Program-made: the position numbers and the translations under genes
NCBI RefSeq assembly: GCF_001905735.1
Contig: NZ_LISW01000004.1
Coordinates: 496,001 to 560,000, forward strand
Direction: 5' to 3'
DNA length: 64,000 nt
Source of the DNA: Streptomyces sp. CB01249
GTDB taxonomy: Bacteria; Actinomycetota; Actinomycetes; Streptomycetales; Streptomycetaceae
Part shown: positions 1 to 8,856 of the stretch, one piece after another
How the letters are laid out: each line of letters begins with the position of its first letter
Numbering within the stretch: position 1 is the stretch's first letter
Notes under the pieces: model-generated
Told to the model about the DNA's origin: nothing
What the model saw: only the letters and a program-made list of their open reading frames with translations
The model's database searches: none

Positions 1-581
1 TCCTCGACCGGCGTGTCGCCGTCGAAGACGGCGGGCCGGATGCCGTTGCCCAGCGGGGCCGCGAGTGCCTTGACCGAGCGTCGCTGATCGGCGGCCAGGG
101 CCTTGGTGGGGGAGAGGTAGAGGGCGGTGGCGCCGCGCCCGTTCGGGGCTTCGGAGCCGTCCAGGAGGGCGCTGAGGACCGGGGCGAGGTAGGCCAGGGA
201 CTTGCCGGACGCCGTTCCGGTGGCGATCACGACCGACGTGCCGTCCAGCGCGTGCTCCGCGGCGGCCGCCTGATGGGCCCAGGGGTGGTCGATGCCGGCC
301 TTCTGGATGGCGGCGATCACTTCCGGACGGATGCGGTCGGGCCAGACTGCATGGGTTCCCGCGCGCGGGGGCAAGTGCTCCGTATGAGTGATGCGCGCGG
401 ACCGGCCCGCCCCTGCGGCGAGCCGGTCGAGGACCATGTCGGGAGAGGGGCGGGAGCCCCCACTCCCCGGGGGTCGACTGGGGCGTTGATTCTTGGCCAT
501 CGGCACCGAGTGTGTCACTGGCGAGGCGGACAATGGTCCGAAGGCGTCGTGCATGGCTGCCGGTAAGTGATTGAATGCCAT
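1..581 (-). CDS. DEAD/DEAH-box helicase, N-terminal part (runs off the window)
   Basis: This is the 5' part of a superfamily 2 helicase, and its C-terminal portion lies beyond position 1. The visible protein reads MAFNHLPAAMHDAFGPLS at the start. It then has a Q-motif-like stretch (HPWAHQ) and a Walker A motif, GTASGKS, near residue 125, followed by LSPTKALAADQ (motif Ia). I chose the ATG at 579-581 because the N-terminal extension before the internal MAKNQ methionine looks like that of Streptomyces homologues divergent from bldG. The layout is the one found next to bldG in Streptomyces: the helicase points away from bldG across about 80 bp of shared upstream DNA. The family (helicases often ending in a DUF1998-like domain) is inferred from the N-terminus only. 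Confidence 0.85.
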   Translation of the reverse strand, partial: MAFNHLPAAMHDAFGPLSASPVTHSVPMAKNQRPSRPPGSGGSRPSPDMVLDRLAAGAGRSARITHTEHLPPRAGTHAVWPDRIRPEVIAAIQKAGIDHPWAHQAAAAEHALDGTSVVIATGTASGKSLAYLAPVLSALLDGSEAPNGRGATALYLSPTKALAADQRRSVKALAAPLGNGIRPAVFDGDTPVE

Positions 582-659
582 CGCGGCTGGCGATCCGTCC
601 CCCGGCTCCGCCGGGGAGACCGAGGGGCGACCGCTCGATAGCAAGGTGCTGGAGGATCC

Positions 660-1013
660 GTGGACCTGTCCTTGTCGACTCGCAATGTGTCCGGCCCTGG
701 TGGCGACCGTACGGTCGTCGAGGTCGGTGGCGAGATTGATGTGTATACCGCGCCCAAGCTGCGCGAGCAGTTGGTCGAGTTGGTGAATGACGGCAGCTAC
801 CACCTGGTTGTCGACATGGAAGGCGTCGACTTCCTCGACTCCACCGGCCTCGGCGTGCTCGTGGGCGGCCTGAAGCGAGTGCGGGCCCATGAGGGCTCGC
901 TGCGCCTGGTGTGCAACCAGGAGCGCATTCTCAAGATTTTCCGGATCACCGGTCTGACCAAGGTGTTCCCGATCCACACCACGGTCGACGAGGCCGTCGC
1001 GGCCACCGACTGA
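660..1013 (+). CDS. bldG: BldG anti-sigma factor antagonist
   Basis: This is a 117-residue STAS-domain protein of the SpoIIAA/RsbV type. It is almost identical to what I recall of Streptomyces BldG, the anti-anti-sigma factor required for aerial mycelium formation and antibiotic production. The phosphorylatable serine lies in the motif FLDSTGLGVL. The GTG start at 660 follows a GGAGG at about 651. Compared with my memory of the S. coelicolor protein (113 residues), there are four extra residues (SGPG) after residue 10, in the first strand/loop. The next gene on the same strand is its cognate anti-sigma-like partner. A 20-bp GC palindrome just past the stop may terminate or attenuate readthrough into it. 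Confidence 0.95.
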   Translation: MDLSLSTRNVSGPGGDRTVVEVGGEIDVYTAPKLREQLVELVNDGSYHLVVDMEGVDFLDSTGLGVLVGGLKRVRAHEGSLRLVCNQERILKIFRITGLTKVFPIHTTVDEAVAATD

Positions 1014-1016
1014 CGT

Positions 1017-1036
1017 CCGGCCCGGCGCCGGGCCGG
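1017..1036 (+). terminator. GC-rich palindrome after bldG
   Basis: A perfect 20-nt palindrome, CCGGCCCGGCGCCGGGCCGG, starts four bases after the bldG stop codon. As RNA it could form a strong hairpin, but no U-tract follows. It may act as a partial terminator or 3' stabiliser. The rest of the 305-bp interval up to the anti-sigma gene holds no coding frame I can support. Confidence 0.5.
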
Positions 1037-1318
1037 TTCGTGCCGGTCCGGCGGCGGCCCCGCCCGCGGCGGCTCCGCAGGGAGCCTGCCGGGGCGGTAG
1101 TCCCTGTTCCGCCGTGACCGGTGGGGCGTGCCCGGGCTGCCGGGATCACCCGGTCGGCGGCCGTGGCCGATTTATTTGTCAGCTGTTGTTCGTCAGCCGC
1201 CCGATCCGTCGGGGAGAGTCCGCCCGGCGCCGGGAGCCAGGGTCCCCAGAGGGAGCCGGGGCTTCGGGCCGCGCGGCCTGTCCCTGGCATGCACATACGT
1301 ACGTTCGAGGGGGATCGC

Positions 1319-1780
1319 ATGGCCACCGTTGAACTCCGCTTCAGCGCCCAGCCCGAACACGTCAGGACCGCCCGTCTCGTGGCGGCGGCCGTGGCGCGCA
1401 GGGCCGGAGTGGACGAGGCCGTGCTTGACGAGGTCCGCCTCGCCGTGGGCGAGGCGTGCAGCCGCGCCGTCGGCCTGCACCGCAGCCACGGCATCACGGC
1501 TCCCGTCACGGTCCGCCTGATCGAGGAGGAGAAGACCTTCGCCATCGAGGTCGGGGACGAGGTGCCGGGCCCCGGCGCCGACGGCTCCGTTCCCGGTGGG
1601 GCCTCAGGGCGAGGCGGCACCTCCAGCGGAGGACCCGATGAGGCCGAGGCCGACGAGGAGGACGAGATGGGCCTCGCGGTCATCAGCGGCCTCGTTGACG
1701 ACGTGGAGGTCAGGTCCGGTGCGGATGGCGGGGTCATCCGGATGAGCTGGCCGAAGACACCGGTCGCCGTTCTTCCCTGA
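1319..1780 (+). CDS. SpoIIAB/RsbW-like anti-sigma factor, BldG partner (SCO3548-like)
   Basis: This 153-residue protein has an HATPase (GHKL) fold of the anti-sigma kinase type. In S. coelicolor the neighbour of bldG (SCO3548, called ApgA in some papers) is reported to interact with BldG. The N-box region reads RLAVGEACSRAV, so the asparagine normally found in the kinase N-box (EACTNAV-type) is replaced. The G1 box is degenerate (VGDEVPGPG), while a G2-like MGLAVISGLVD remains. An acidic, glycine-rich insert (residues about 85-120) separates the boxes. The ATG at 1319 is preceded by GAGGGGGA. It probably binds BldG and a sigma factor. Whether it still phosphorylates BldG is doubtful from these substitutions. 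Confidence 0.85.
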   Translation: MATVELRFSAQPEHVRTARLVAAAVARRAGVDEAVLDEVRLAVGEACSRAVGLHRSHGITAPVTVRLIEEEKTFAIEVGDEVPGPGADGSVPGGASGRGGTSSGGPDEAEADEEDEMGLAVISGLVDDVEVRSGADGGVIRMSWPKTPVAVLP

Positions 1781-2049
1781 GCGGTGCCGACGCGCGTCGC
1801 GAACGACGCACGCTCAGTTCTCCTCCCTGCGCGCTGTTCTGACGTCGCGTCCGCCCGGTCGGTCTCCCACGAGAGTGAAGAATCGTTCGCGTGTTCCCCT
1901 CGGTGAGGGCTGTCCGGGTGAGTTGCGTATCCCTCATTTCCCTTGGTGCAAATGGCTGCAAAAGCCTGCCTAACGGACGCCTGGCACCCGGATGGAGGGC
2001 GTTCGACGTGTAAGTTCCGGGGCCGAGAGCCTTGGAAGGGACCAAACCG

Positions 2050-2706
2050 GTGAACAAGAAGCTTGCAGCCGCGCTGTCCGGCGGTGCGGTACTCGTACTG
2101 GCACTGTCGGGCTGCAGCGACGACAGCGACGACAAGGTGAACGACTGGGCGAAGAAGGTCTGCGAACAGGTTCAGCCGCAGCTGCAGAAGATCGCGAACG
2201 CCAACGCGTCCATCCAGCAGCAGACCTCCGACAACAGCAAGCCCGCGGACGTCCAGAAGACCGACTCCGCAGCCTTCCAGCAGATCTCGCAGGCGTACAA
2301 GGCGCTGGGCTCGGCCGTCGACTCGGCGGGTCCGCCGCCGGTGGACGACGGCGAGACCACGCAGAAGGAGGCCGTGAAGGAACTCAACGCCTCCTCCGCG
2401 GCCTACGCGAAGCTCCAGGAGAAGGTCGACGACCTGGAGACGAAGGACCAGGGCAAGTTCGCCGACGGCCTCAAGGGCATCGCGGAGGAGCTGAACAAGA
2501 TCAGCACCAGTGGTGACCAGGCGCTGCAGAAGCTCCAGTCCGGCGAGGTCGGCACCGCGATGGCCAAGCAGGAGGGCTGCCAGAAGCCGACCGCCTCGGC
2601 GTCTCCCTCGGGCGGCTCGTCGGACGACTCCGAGCCCTCCTCCAAGCCTTCGACCGAGCCGTCGAAGGAAGCGTCTCCCTCCGCGTCCGCCAGCAAGAAG
2701 GCGTAA
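2050..2706 (+). CDS. Small secreted lipoprotein, function unknown (SCO3547-like)
   Basis: This 218-residue protein has a lipoprotein signal: a KK-containing n-region, a hydrophobic core and the lipobox LALSGC at about residues 18-23. The mature part is highly charged and rich in Gln, Lys and Asp, and predicted to be helical or coiled-coil. It ends in a Ser/Pro/Lys tail typical of exported actinobacterial proteins that cross the wall. The GTG at 2050 was preferred over the in-frame TTG at 2032 because GGAAGGGA at 2034-2041 fits as its ribosome binding site. It follows the bldG pair by 270 bp, in which I see no gene. The function is not recognisable. Confidence 0.8.
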   Translation: MNKKLAAALSGGAVLVLALSGCSDDSDDKVNDWAKKVCEQVQPQLQKIANANASIQQQTSDNSKPADVQKTDSAAFQQISQAYKALGSAVDSAGPPPVDDGETTQKEAVKELNASSAAYAKLQEKVDDLETKDQGKFADGLKGIAEELNKISTSGDQALQKLQSGEVGTAMAKQEGCQKPTASASPSGGSSDDSEPSSKPSTEPSKEASPSASASKKA

Positions 2707-2826
2707 TCGGGCGGTCGGCGTCACGGCCCGCGGAGAGCGGACGGAAACCGGGTGAGCGGCCCGGCCACCCCGGGGATACCCGGTGCGGTGGCCGGGTCGC
2801 TGCCGTTGTCAGTGGGAGCCGTCACA

Positions 2827-4368
2827 ATGGACCACGTGAGTAAGACCAGCCTTTTCGCAGCAGACCTTCCCGCGGCGGACCACGCGCACCGGTTCCGCGA
2901 GGCCCTGCTCGCGGCCGCGTTCACGGCCGACGGGCTCCTCGACCGGCTCGGCGGGTCCGCCTACGCCGCGCTGGCGCGCAGCGAGACGGTCCCGGCGCTG
3001 CGGGCCACCCGTGGCGACGCGCCGCTCGACACGCTGGTGCGCCTCTTCCTCCTCCAGCGCCCCGTGCCCGTCGAGCGGGCGGCGGGCGTGCTCCCGCTGA
3101 AGGAGTGCGTGGCGGACGGCTGGCTGGCCGAGACAGCCGGCGAGGTGCGGGCGACCGTCGATGTGCGGCCGTACGGCGGGCCGGACGGCGAGGACTGGTT
3201 CATCGTCTCCGACCTCGGCTGCGCGGTGGGCGGCGCCGGTGGGATCGGCTCGCACGAGAAGGGCGTCGTCCTCGGGATCGGCGGGGCCTCCACCACCCTG
3301 GCCGGGATCACCGTCCGCAAGCCCGTCGGCTCCGCCCTCGACATCGGTACGGGCTCCGGCATCCAGGCGCTGCACGCCGCACAGCACGCCACCAGGGTCA
3401 CGGCGACCGACCTCAATCCGCGCGCCCTCGCGTTCACTCGGCTCACCCTCGCCCTCTCCGGCGCCGCCCCCGCCGACCTGCGCGAGGGCTCGCTGTACGA
3501 GCCGGTCGGCGCCGAGACCTTCGACCTGATCGTTTCCAATCCGCCGTTCGTCATCTCCCCGGGCGCCCGGCTCACCTACCGCGACGGCGGAATGGCCGGT
3601 GACGACCTGTGCCGGACCCTGGTGCGGCAGACCGGCGACCGGCTCAACGAGGGCGGCTTCGCGCACTTCCTGGCCAACTGGGAGCACACCGAGGACGAGG
3701 AGTGGCAGGACCGGCTGCGCACCTGGGTCCCGGAGGGCTGCGACGCCTGGATCGTGCAGCGCGAGGTGCAGGACGTCACGCAGTACGCCGAGCTCTGGCT
3801 GCGCGACAGCGGCGACCACCGCACGGACCCGGCGGAGTACGAGGCGCGTTACGACGCCTGGCTGGACGAGTTCGAGGCGCGGCGGACGAAGGGCGTCGGC
3901 TTCGGCTGGATCACGCTGCGCAAGTCCGCCGCGGCCGCCGCCGGGAAGCCCTCCGTCGTGATCGAGGAGTGGCCGCACGCGGTGGAGCAGCCGCTCGGCC
4001 CCGCCGTCGAGGCGCACTTCGCCCGCCAGGACTATCTGCGCGAGCAGGACGACGCCGCGCTCCTCGCCGCCCACTTCACCCTGGCCGCCGAGGTGGTACA
4101 GGAGCAGGTGGGACTCCCCGGCGCGGAGGACCCGGAGCATGTGGTGCTCCGTCAGAACCGGGGCATGCGCCGGGCCACCAAGGTCGACGCGGTCGGCGCC
4201 GGGTTCGCCGGTGTCTGCGACGGCTCGCTGCCCGCCGGGCGCATCCTCGACGCGATCGCCCAGCTGATGAACGAGGACCCGGTGCTGCTCCGGGACCGCA
4301 CCCCGCAGGCCATCCGGCTGCTGGTCGAGGAGGGCTTCCTGGAGCCGCTGCCCCCGGGCGGGCGGTGA
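2827..4368 (+). CDS. Class I SAM-dependent methyltransferase (HemK/PrmC-like NPPF type)
   Basis: This protein of about 513 residues has a Rossmann methyltransferase domain in its middle: motif I LDIGTGSGIQAL near residue 175 and motif IV VSNPPFV near residue 240. The NPPF signature is that of N5-glutamine or exocyclic-amine methyltransferases. The N-terminal 150 residues resemble the domain that precedes this fold in actinobacterial homologues (DUF7059-like, from memory). The C-terminal 200 residues look like a winged-helix or other accessory domain. GGGAG sits 8 bases before the ATG at 2827, and a GTG at 2836 is an alternative start. It ends 4 bp before the ArsR-type gene, suggesting co-transcription. 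The substrate (release factor, ribosomal protein or nucleic acid base) cannot be told from sequence. Confidence 0.8.
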   Translation: MDHVSKTSLFAADLPAADHAHRFREALLAAAFTADGLLDRLGGSAYAALARSETVPALRATRGDAPLDTLVRLFLLQRPVPVERAAGVLPLKECVADGWLAETAGEVRATVDVRPYGGPDGEDWFIVSDLGCAVGGAGGIGSHEKGVVLGIGGASTTLAGITVRKPVGSALDIGTGSGIQALHAAQHATRVTATDLNPRALAFTRLTLALSGAAPADLREGSLYEPVGAETFDLIVSNPPFVISPGARLTYRDGGMAGDDLCRTLVRQTGDRLNEGGFAHFLANWEHTEDEEWQDRLRTWVPEGCDAWIVQREVQDVTQYAELWLRDSGDHRTDPAEYEARYDAWLDEFEARRTKGVGFGWITLRKSAAAAAGKPSVVIEEWPHAVEQPLGPAVEAHFARQDYLREQDDAALLAAHFTLAAEVVQEQVGLPGAEDPEHVVLRQNRGMRRATKVDAVGAGFAGVCDGSLPAGRILDAIAQLMNEDPVLLRDRTPQAIRLLVEEGFLEPLPPGGR

Positions 4369-4372
4369 CCGG

Positions 4373-5380
4373 ATGATCCGGATCGAGCTGGACGAGGCGT
4401 CGCTCGGCGCGACCCGTATCGCCATCAGCCCGCTGTGGGACGCCTTCTGCAGCCTCCACCTCGCGATGCCGCACCGCCACCCCTCCCGCCCGTACGAGGA
4501 GTGGGTGGTACGGGCCCGCGAGGTGCTGCGCGAGGACGAGCGGACGCATGCGCTCCGGCTGCTGATCGACGGCCCGCTCCAGTTCCCCGACTTCATGCTG
4601 CCCCGGCCGGTCGGCGCCACCTCCGTCGGGGCGGAGCTCGACGCCGTACGGACCACCCCCGCCGATGCCGTACGCGCGGGGATCGCCGAGCACTACGCGG
4701 GGCTGGAGGACCATCCGTACGTACGCCCCTATCTCGTCGATCCCGAAGGCGCGTGCGCGGCGCTCGCCGATGCGTACGCGGCGTACTGGGAGGGCGCGAT
4801 GGCAGCCCACTGGCCCGTCATGCGCCGCCTTGTCGAGGACGAAGTGCTCATCCGGGCACGGACCTTCGCCACCGAGGGCATCGACGCGCTCTTCACCGGC
4901 CTGGAGAGCCGGGCCAAGTGGCAGCCACCCGTCCTGGAGCTGACGAAGCACATCGACGCGGAGTACCGGGCGGGCGAGCGGCGGCTCCTGCTCGTGCCCC
5001 TCGTCTTCGCGGAGGGCTGCCGCCTCTACTCCACCGACGACCCCGAGGTCCTGACGGTGTCTTTCCAGGCGCGCGGCGCGGGCGCCCTGCGCGAGCGTCC
5101 GGTGGAGCGCGCCGACAGTGGCGACCGGCTCGGACTGCTGCTGGGCCGGGGCCGGGCCTCCGTACTGCGCCAGCTCGGCGGACCGCTCACCACCGCCGGG
5201 ATAGCCGACCGGCTGGGGCTCGCGCCGAGCACGGTCTCCGAGCATCTGTCGGCCCTCGCCGAGGCCGGTGTCGTCACCCGGCACCGGATAGGCCGCAGCG
5301 TCTACTACCAGCTCACCGACACCGGCCGCGCCCTCCTCGCGCTGCTCTCCGGGGAGGACGTGCTGCGCGCGGTCTCGTGA
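4373..5380 (+). CDS. ArsR-family winged-helix regulator
   Basis: This 335-residue protein has a long N-terminal region of unknown fold (residues 1-250) and a clear C-terminal ArsR/SmtB-type winged helix (residues about 255-325). The recognition helix is TAGIADRLGLAPSTVSEHLS, followed by the wing RHRIGRSVYYQLT. The architecture (DUF5937-like sensor plus HTH) is common in Streptomyces next to ABC exporters. No metal-binding cysteine pair typical of ArsR is seen, so it probably senses something other than arsenite. It sits 72 bp upstream of the ABC exporter genes on the same strand and likely represses them. The start ATG at 4373 is coupled to the preceding methyltransferase stop. Confidence 0.85.
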   Translation: MIRIELDEASLGATRIAISPLWDAFCSLHLAMPHRHPSRPYEEWVVRAREVLREDERTHALRLLIDGPLQFPDFMLPRPVGATSVGAELDAVRTTPADAVRAGIAEHYAGLEDHPYVRPYLVDPEGACAALADAYAAYWEGAMAAHWPVMRRLVEDEVLIRARTFATEGIDALFTGLESRAKWQPPVLELTKHIDAEYRAGERRLLLVPLVFAEGCRLYSTDDPEVLTVSFQARGAGALRERPVERADSGDRLGLLLGRGRASVLRQLGGPLTTAGIADRLGLAPSTVSEHLSALAEAGVVTRHRIGRSVYYQLTDTGRALLALLSGEDVLRAVS

Positions 5381-5452
5381 GCGCGAGCGCGGACGATTCG
5401 GGGGGTTCCGAATCGATGGCAGGGCGGCAGCGGCGGACCTAGCGTCCGGGCC

Positions 5453-6523
5453 ATGCTTGCGATCGAGGCGAAGAACCTGCGCCGCACCTACACCAGCCGG
5501 ACCGGCTTCCTGCGTCCGCGCCGCACCGAGACCGAAGCCGTGCGGGGGATCACCTTCGAGGTGGCGCGCGGCGAGCTCTTCGGGCTGCTCGGGCCGAACG
5601 GCGCGGGCAAGACCACCACCATCAAGATGCTCAACACCCTGCTGCTGCCCACCTCCGGCACGGCCCGGGTGCTGGGGCACGACGTGGCGTCCGACCCGGT
5701 CGCCGTACGCCGCCGGATCGGGTACGTCTTCGGCGGCGACCGGGGGCTGTACGACCGGCTCTCCGCCCTCGACAACCTGCGCTATTTCGCCGAGCTGTAC
5801 GGAGTCGAGCCCCGGGACCAGAAGCGGCGGATCGCCGCCCTCCTCGACCTGGTCGGCCTCGCCGGGCGGGAGAAGGAGCGCGTCGAGGGGTACTCGCGGG
5901 GCATGCGGCAGCGGCTGCACATCGCGCGCGGCCTGCTGCACAGCCCCGACGTGCTGTTCCTGGACGAACCCTCCATCGGCGTGGACCCGGTGGCGGCGCG
6001 CGACCTCCGCCGCACCGTCGCCGACCTGCGCGCCGACGGCACCACGGTGCTGCTGACCACGCATTACATGGCCGAGGCCGACGAGCTGTGCGACCGGATC
6101 GCCGTCATCGCGGGCGGCACCATCCGGGCGCTCGGCACCCCGGACCGGCTCAAGTCCCGCGTCCAGGAACGCGGCATCCTGGAGATCGAGGCCTACGGGG
6201 CGGGCGAGGACCACCTCGAACGCATCCGCGCCGTGGCCGGTGTGCAGGGGGTGGCCGCCGAGGACCGGGGCAGCCGACAGGCCGTCATCGTGCAGACCGA
6301 GCGCGGTGCCGACCTGCACGGACAGGTCCTGGCAGCGCTCGACGGAGTCCGCCTCGGACGGGTCGTCACCCGCGAACCCACGCTGGAGGACGCCTACATC
6401 GCGATCGTGGAGGAGGCGGACGAGCCCTCCCGCGCGGAGCCCGCACCGACCGGGCCGGGCCCCGCCGAGCAGGCCCCCGGCGCCGGAACGGACCGCCACC
6501 TCGACGGCGAGGTCGCCGCATGA
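5453..6523 (+). CDS. ABC transporter ATP-binding protein (drug/daunorubicin-resistance type)
   Basis: This 356-residue ATPase of the ABC-2 exporter class has Walker A GPNGAGKT at about residue 60, the signature helix YSRGMRQRLHIARGLL (an LSGGQ variant), Walker B VLFLDEPSIGVD and an H-loop TTHYMAEADEL. The aspartate-rich D-loop is present. The C-terminal 120 residues form the DrrA-type accessory domain, ending in a low-complexity Pro/Ala tail. Its stop overlaps the ATG of the permease gene (ATGA), so the two are translationally coupled. Substrates are unknown. The upstream ArsR-type gene suggests inducible expression. Confidence 0.92.
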   Translation: MLAIEAKNLRRTYTSRTGFLRPRRTETEAVRGITFEVARGELFGLLGPNGAGKTTTIKMLNTLLLPTSGTARVLGHDVASDPVAVRRRIGYVFGGDRGLYDRLSALDNLRYFAELYGVEPRDQKRRIAALLDLVGLAGREKERVEGYSRGMRQRLHIARGLLHSPDVLFLDEPSIGVDPVAARDLRRTVADLRADGTTVLLTTHYMAEADELCDRIAVIAGGTIRALGTPDRLKSRVQERGILEIEAYGAGEDHLERIRAVAGVQGVAAEDRGSRQAVIVQTERGADLHGQVLAALDGVRLGRVVTREPTLEDAYIAIVEEADEPSRAEPAPTGPGPAEQAPGAGTDRHLDGEVAA

Positions 6524-7311
6524 CGCCCGCCCGGGCCCTGCGCCTGACCGCCGTCGGCGTGCGGACGCACGTGTCGTACATGAGCCGTTCGCCGCTGGAG
6601 ATCACCTTCGCCGTCCTCGTGCCCCTGGTCTACGCGACGCTCTCCGTCTACCTCTTCCGCGCCGCCGACGACCCCGACCGGCTGCTGACCGCGGCCGTCG
6701 GCGCGGGGCTGATGGGCATCTGGTCCTCGGTCCTCTTCGGATCCGGCGGGGCCGTGCAGAACCAGCGCTGGCTGGGCACCCTGGAAACGCTCGTTGCCTC
6801 GCCCACCCCGCTCGCCCTCGTCCTGCTGCCCATCACCCTGGCCACCGCCGTGATCGGCACCTACTCCATGGGCGCGACGGTGCTCTGGGGCGCCGTGCTC
6901 TTCGACGTGCCGCTGGACTTCGCGCATCCGGTGCTCTTCCTGGCCGCCGTCCCGGTCTGTGTGCTCTCGCTCGGGATGATGGGGCTGCTGCTCGCGGCCA
7001 CCTTCGTCCTGCTGCGCAACGCGAACGCGCTGGCCAACCCGCTGGACGCCCCCGTGTGGCTGCTCTCCGGAATGCTCGTGCCGATCACCGTCCTGCCGGA
7101 CTGGACGCGTCCGGTCTCCTGGGCGCTCCCCACCACCTGGGGCTCCCGCGCGGTCCACGCGGCGACCTCCGGCGGCGCGGGTGCGGCCGAGGTGCTGGCC
7201 TCGATGGGCGCCGCCCTCGGACTCGGGGCGCTCTACGCACTGCTCGCCGTCCTCGTGCTGGGACGCGTCGAACAGCGGGCGCGGGCCGCCGCGACCCTGG
7301 CCCTGGCCTGA
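6520..7311 (+). CDS. ABC-2 type permease subunit 1
   Basis: This 263-residue integral membrane protein has about six predicted transmembrane helices, for example around residues 25-45, 60-80, 105-130, 140-165, 175-195 and 235-255. It belongs to the ABC-2 permease family that pairs with the preceding ATPase. A cluster LLSGMLVPITVLPDW late in the protein is the characteristic ABC-2 loop. It is coupled to the ATPase through a 4-nt overlap. Together with the next gene it makes a heteromeric exporter. Confidence 0.9.
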   Translation: MTPARALRLTAVGVRTHVSYMSRSPLEITFAVLVPLVYATLSVYLFRAADDPDRLLTAAVGAGLMGIWSSVLFGSGGAVQNQRWLGTLETLVASPTPLALVLLPITLATAVIGTYSMGATVLWGAVLFDVPLDFAHPVLFLAAVPVCVLSLGMMGLLLAATFVLLRNANALANPLDAPVWLLSGMLVPITVLPDWTRPVSWALPTTWGSRAVHAATSGGAGAAEVLASMGAALGLGALYALLAVLVLGRVEQRARAAATLALA

Positions 7312-7381
7312 CCCGGCGCGCCGCCCGCGCCGACCCTGCCCTCCCCGCATCCCCTTCCGTCACACCCCCAGGAGTTGCCGC

Positions 7382-8221
7382 ATGCCCGCCCGTATCCCCC
7401 ACGCGGATTCCGGTTCCGCGCCCGGCCTCCGCCGCCGGATCGTTTCCTCGGCCAGGCTCGTGGTGATCGGCGGCGCGCTCTCGTACCGGGCGCTCTTCAA
7501 CTGGACGACACCGCCCATGTTCATCGGCACCCTGCTCGTCGGCCCGCTGCTGCAACTCCTCTTCTTCGTCTTCCTGGGACGACAGCTGGGCGTCGCCGAC
7601 GACCGCTTCTACCTGCTCGGCAACGCCGTGATCTCCTCGTCCACAGCCTGTGTGTACGGCGGCACGATGGCCGTCGCCAACGAGCGGCGCTACGGGACGC
7701 TCGGCGCGGTCCTGCTCAGCCCCCGCCACCGTGCTCCGCTCTGGTTCGGCCGGGCCCTCCCGTATGTGCTGAACGGTCTCGTCATCAGCGTCTTCACGCT
7801 CTCCGCCGCCTGCCTCCTGCTCGGCCTGCGCATTCCGCTTGGGGCTCTTCCCGGGCTCGGCGCGGTGCTGCTCGCCGCCGCTGCCGGATGCTCCGCGTTC
7901 GGCCTGGCGCTGGGGGCCCTGGGGCTGCGCTTCCGGGACGTCTTCCTCGTATCGAACGTGGCCGCTTCCGTACTCCTGCTCCTGACCGGTGCGAACGTGC
8001 CGCGGGAGACCCTGCCGGGCTGGATGCGGGCCGTCGGGGACGTACTGCCGCTGACTCACGCCGCCGACGCCGCGCGCCAGTTGTCCGCCGGGGCCGGGCT
8101 CGACGGCCGGGGCATCGCCGCGGAACTGCTGACGGGCGCCGGGTACGCCCTCCTCGCCGTCGTCCTGCTCGCCCTGTTCGAACGGGGGAGCAGGCGGCGC
8201 GCGACGCTCGACGTGATGTGA
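7382..8221 (+). CDS. ABC-2 type permease subunit 2
   Basis: This 279-residue membrane protein, also ABC-2 type, has about six hydrophobic segments and the loop LLTGANVPRETLPGW, which mirrors the LSGMLVPITVLPDW of the first permease. CAGGAG precedes the ATG at 7382. It lies 70 bp downstream of permease 1 on the same strand and completes the exporter. Two distinct permease subunits plus one ATPase is a usual arrangement for Streptomyces ABC-2 exporters of hydrophobic compounds. Confidence 0.9.
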   Translation: MPARIPHADSGSAPGLRRRIVSSARLVVIGGALSYRALFNWTTPPMFIGTLLVGPLLQLLFFVFLGRQLGVADDRFYLLGNAVISSSTACVYGGTMAVANERRYGTLGAVLLSPRHRAPLWFGRALPYVLNGLVISVFTLSAACLLLGLRIPLGALPGLGAVLLAAAAGCSAFGLALGALGLRFRDVFLVSNVAASVLLLLTGANVPRETLPGWMRAVGDVLPLTHAADAARQLSAGAGLDGRGIAAELLTGAGYALLAVVLLALFERGSRRRATLDVM

Positions 8222-8321
8222 CGCGCCCTGCTGTTCACCCCGCGTTGGCGTCCGCGACGCTCCGCGGTGGGAGCCTCCCCGCGTATCCGAGATGTGGCAG
8301 GGGAAGAGGGAGGCGTACGGA

Positions 8322-8519
8322 ATGGAGAGCGGGCCCGCTGTCCTCGCCGGAACGACGTTCGCACTGTTCGGCGCGGCGCTGCTGCTGTGGACGGGGGCGC
8401 GCGTGCTGAACCGCGCGCCGGTGGCGTACGGGGTGCGCCCCCTCGTCTCCACCGCACTCGCCACCGTGTTCGGCGTACTTTTCCTCGTCCTCGGGGTGTG
8501 GTGCTTCGGTCGCGCGTGA
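8322..8519 (+). CDS. Small two-helix membrane protein, function unknown
   Basis: This 65-residue protein consists of two hydrophobic helices (residues about 5-25 and 42-62) joined by a short basic loop (RVLNRAPVAYGVRP). GGGAGG lies 8 bp before the ATG at 8322, which makes this start better than the upstream in-frame ATG at 8295. It sits between the exporter and topA and may be a small accessory membrane protein. No function is recognisable. Confidence 0.65.
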   Translation: MESGPAVLAGTTFALFGAALLLWTGARVLNRAPVAYGVRPLVSTALATVFGVLFLVLGVWCFGRA

Positions 8520-8746
8520 GTACGCCGGTGCGGCAGGTGTACGAGGCCGGGCCGCTCCGGGACCCGGTGGTGAGGCCGGAAACACGCCCGGGCCGCGTGA
8601 CCCTCGCGCCCCGCACCCGCAGGGCGGTCCGGACCGTACCGAAACCCGCAGGCCGTGGCCGTGCGCGCGGCGGACCGAGCGGGCCGGGCGGCAGGAATGG
8701 CGGAAGTCGGGTTACCGTTCGAGTGGCCGTTGCGGGCTTTTGCCGT

Positions 8747-8856
8747 TTGACACGGGGGCGGGTTGTACCGTCACACTCCGCAGCGACAGCACTGTCGGCA
8801 GCGCCCTCGCGCTGCCCCGGATGCCCACCGAGCGTCGACCGGAGAGAAGAGCGAAG
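8747..8856 (+). promoter_or_regulatory. Candidate topA promoter/leader
   Basis: The 337-bp gap before topA has no supportable gene. A consensus-like TTGACA lies at 8747-8752. The best -10 partner is weak (CACACT, spacer about 19), so this is only a candidate -35 box. The rest of the leader is GC-rich. GGAGAGAAGAG just before 8857 is the likely ribosome binding site and decides the TTG start of topA. Known topA promoters in Streptomyces respond to supercoiling, and the imperfect spacing here would be compatible with that. Confidence 0.35.
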
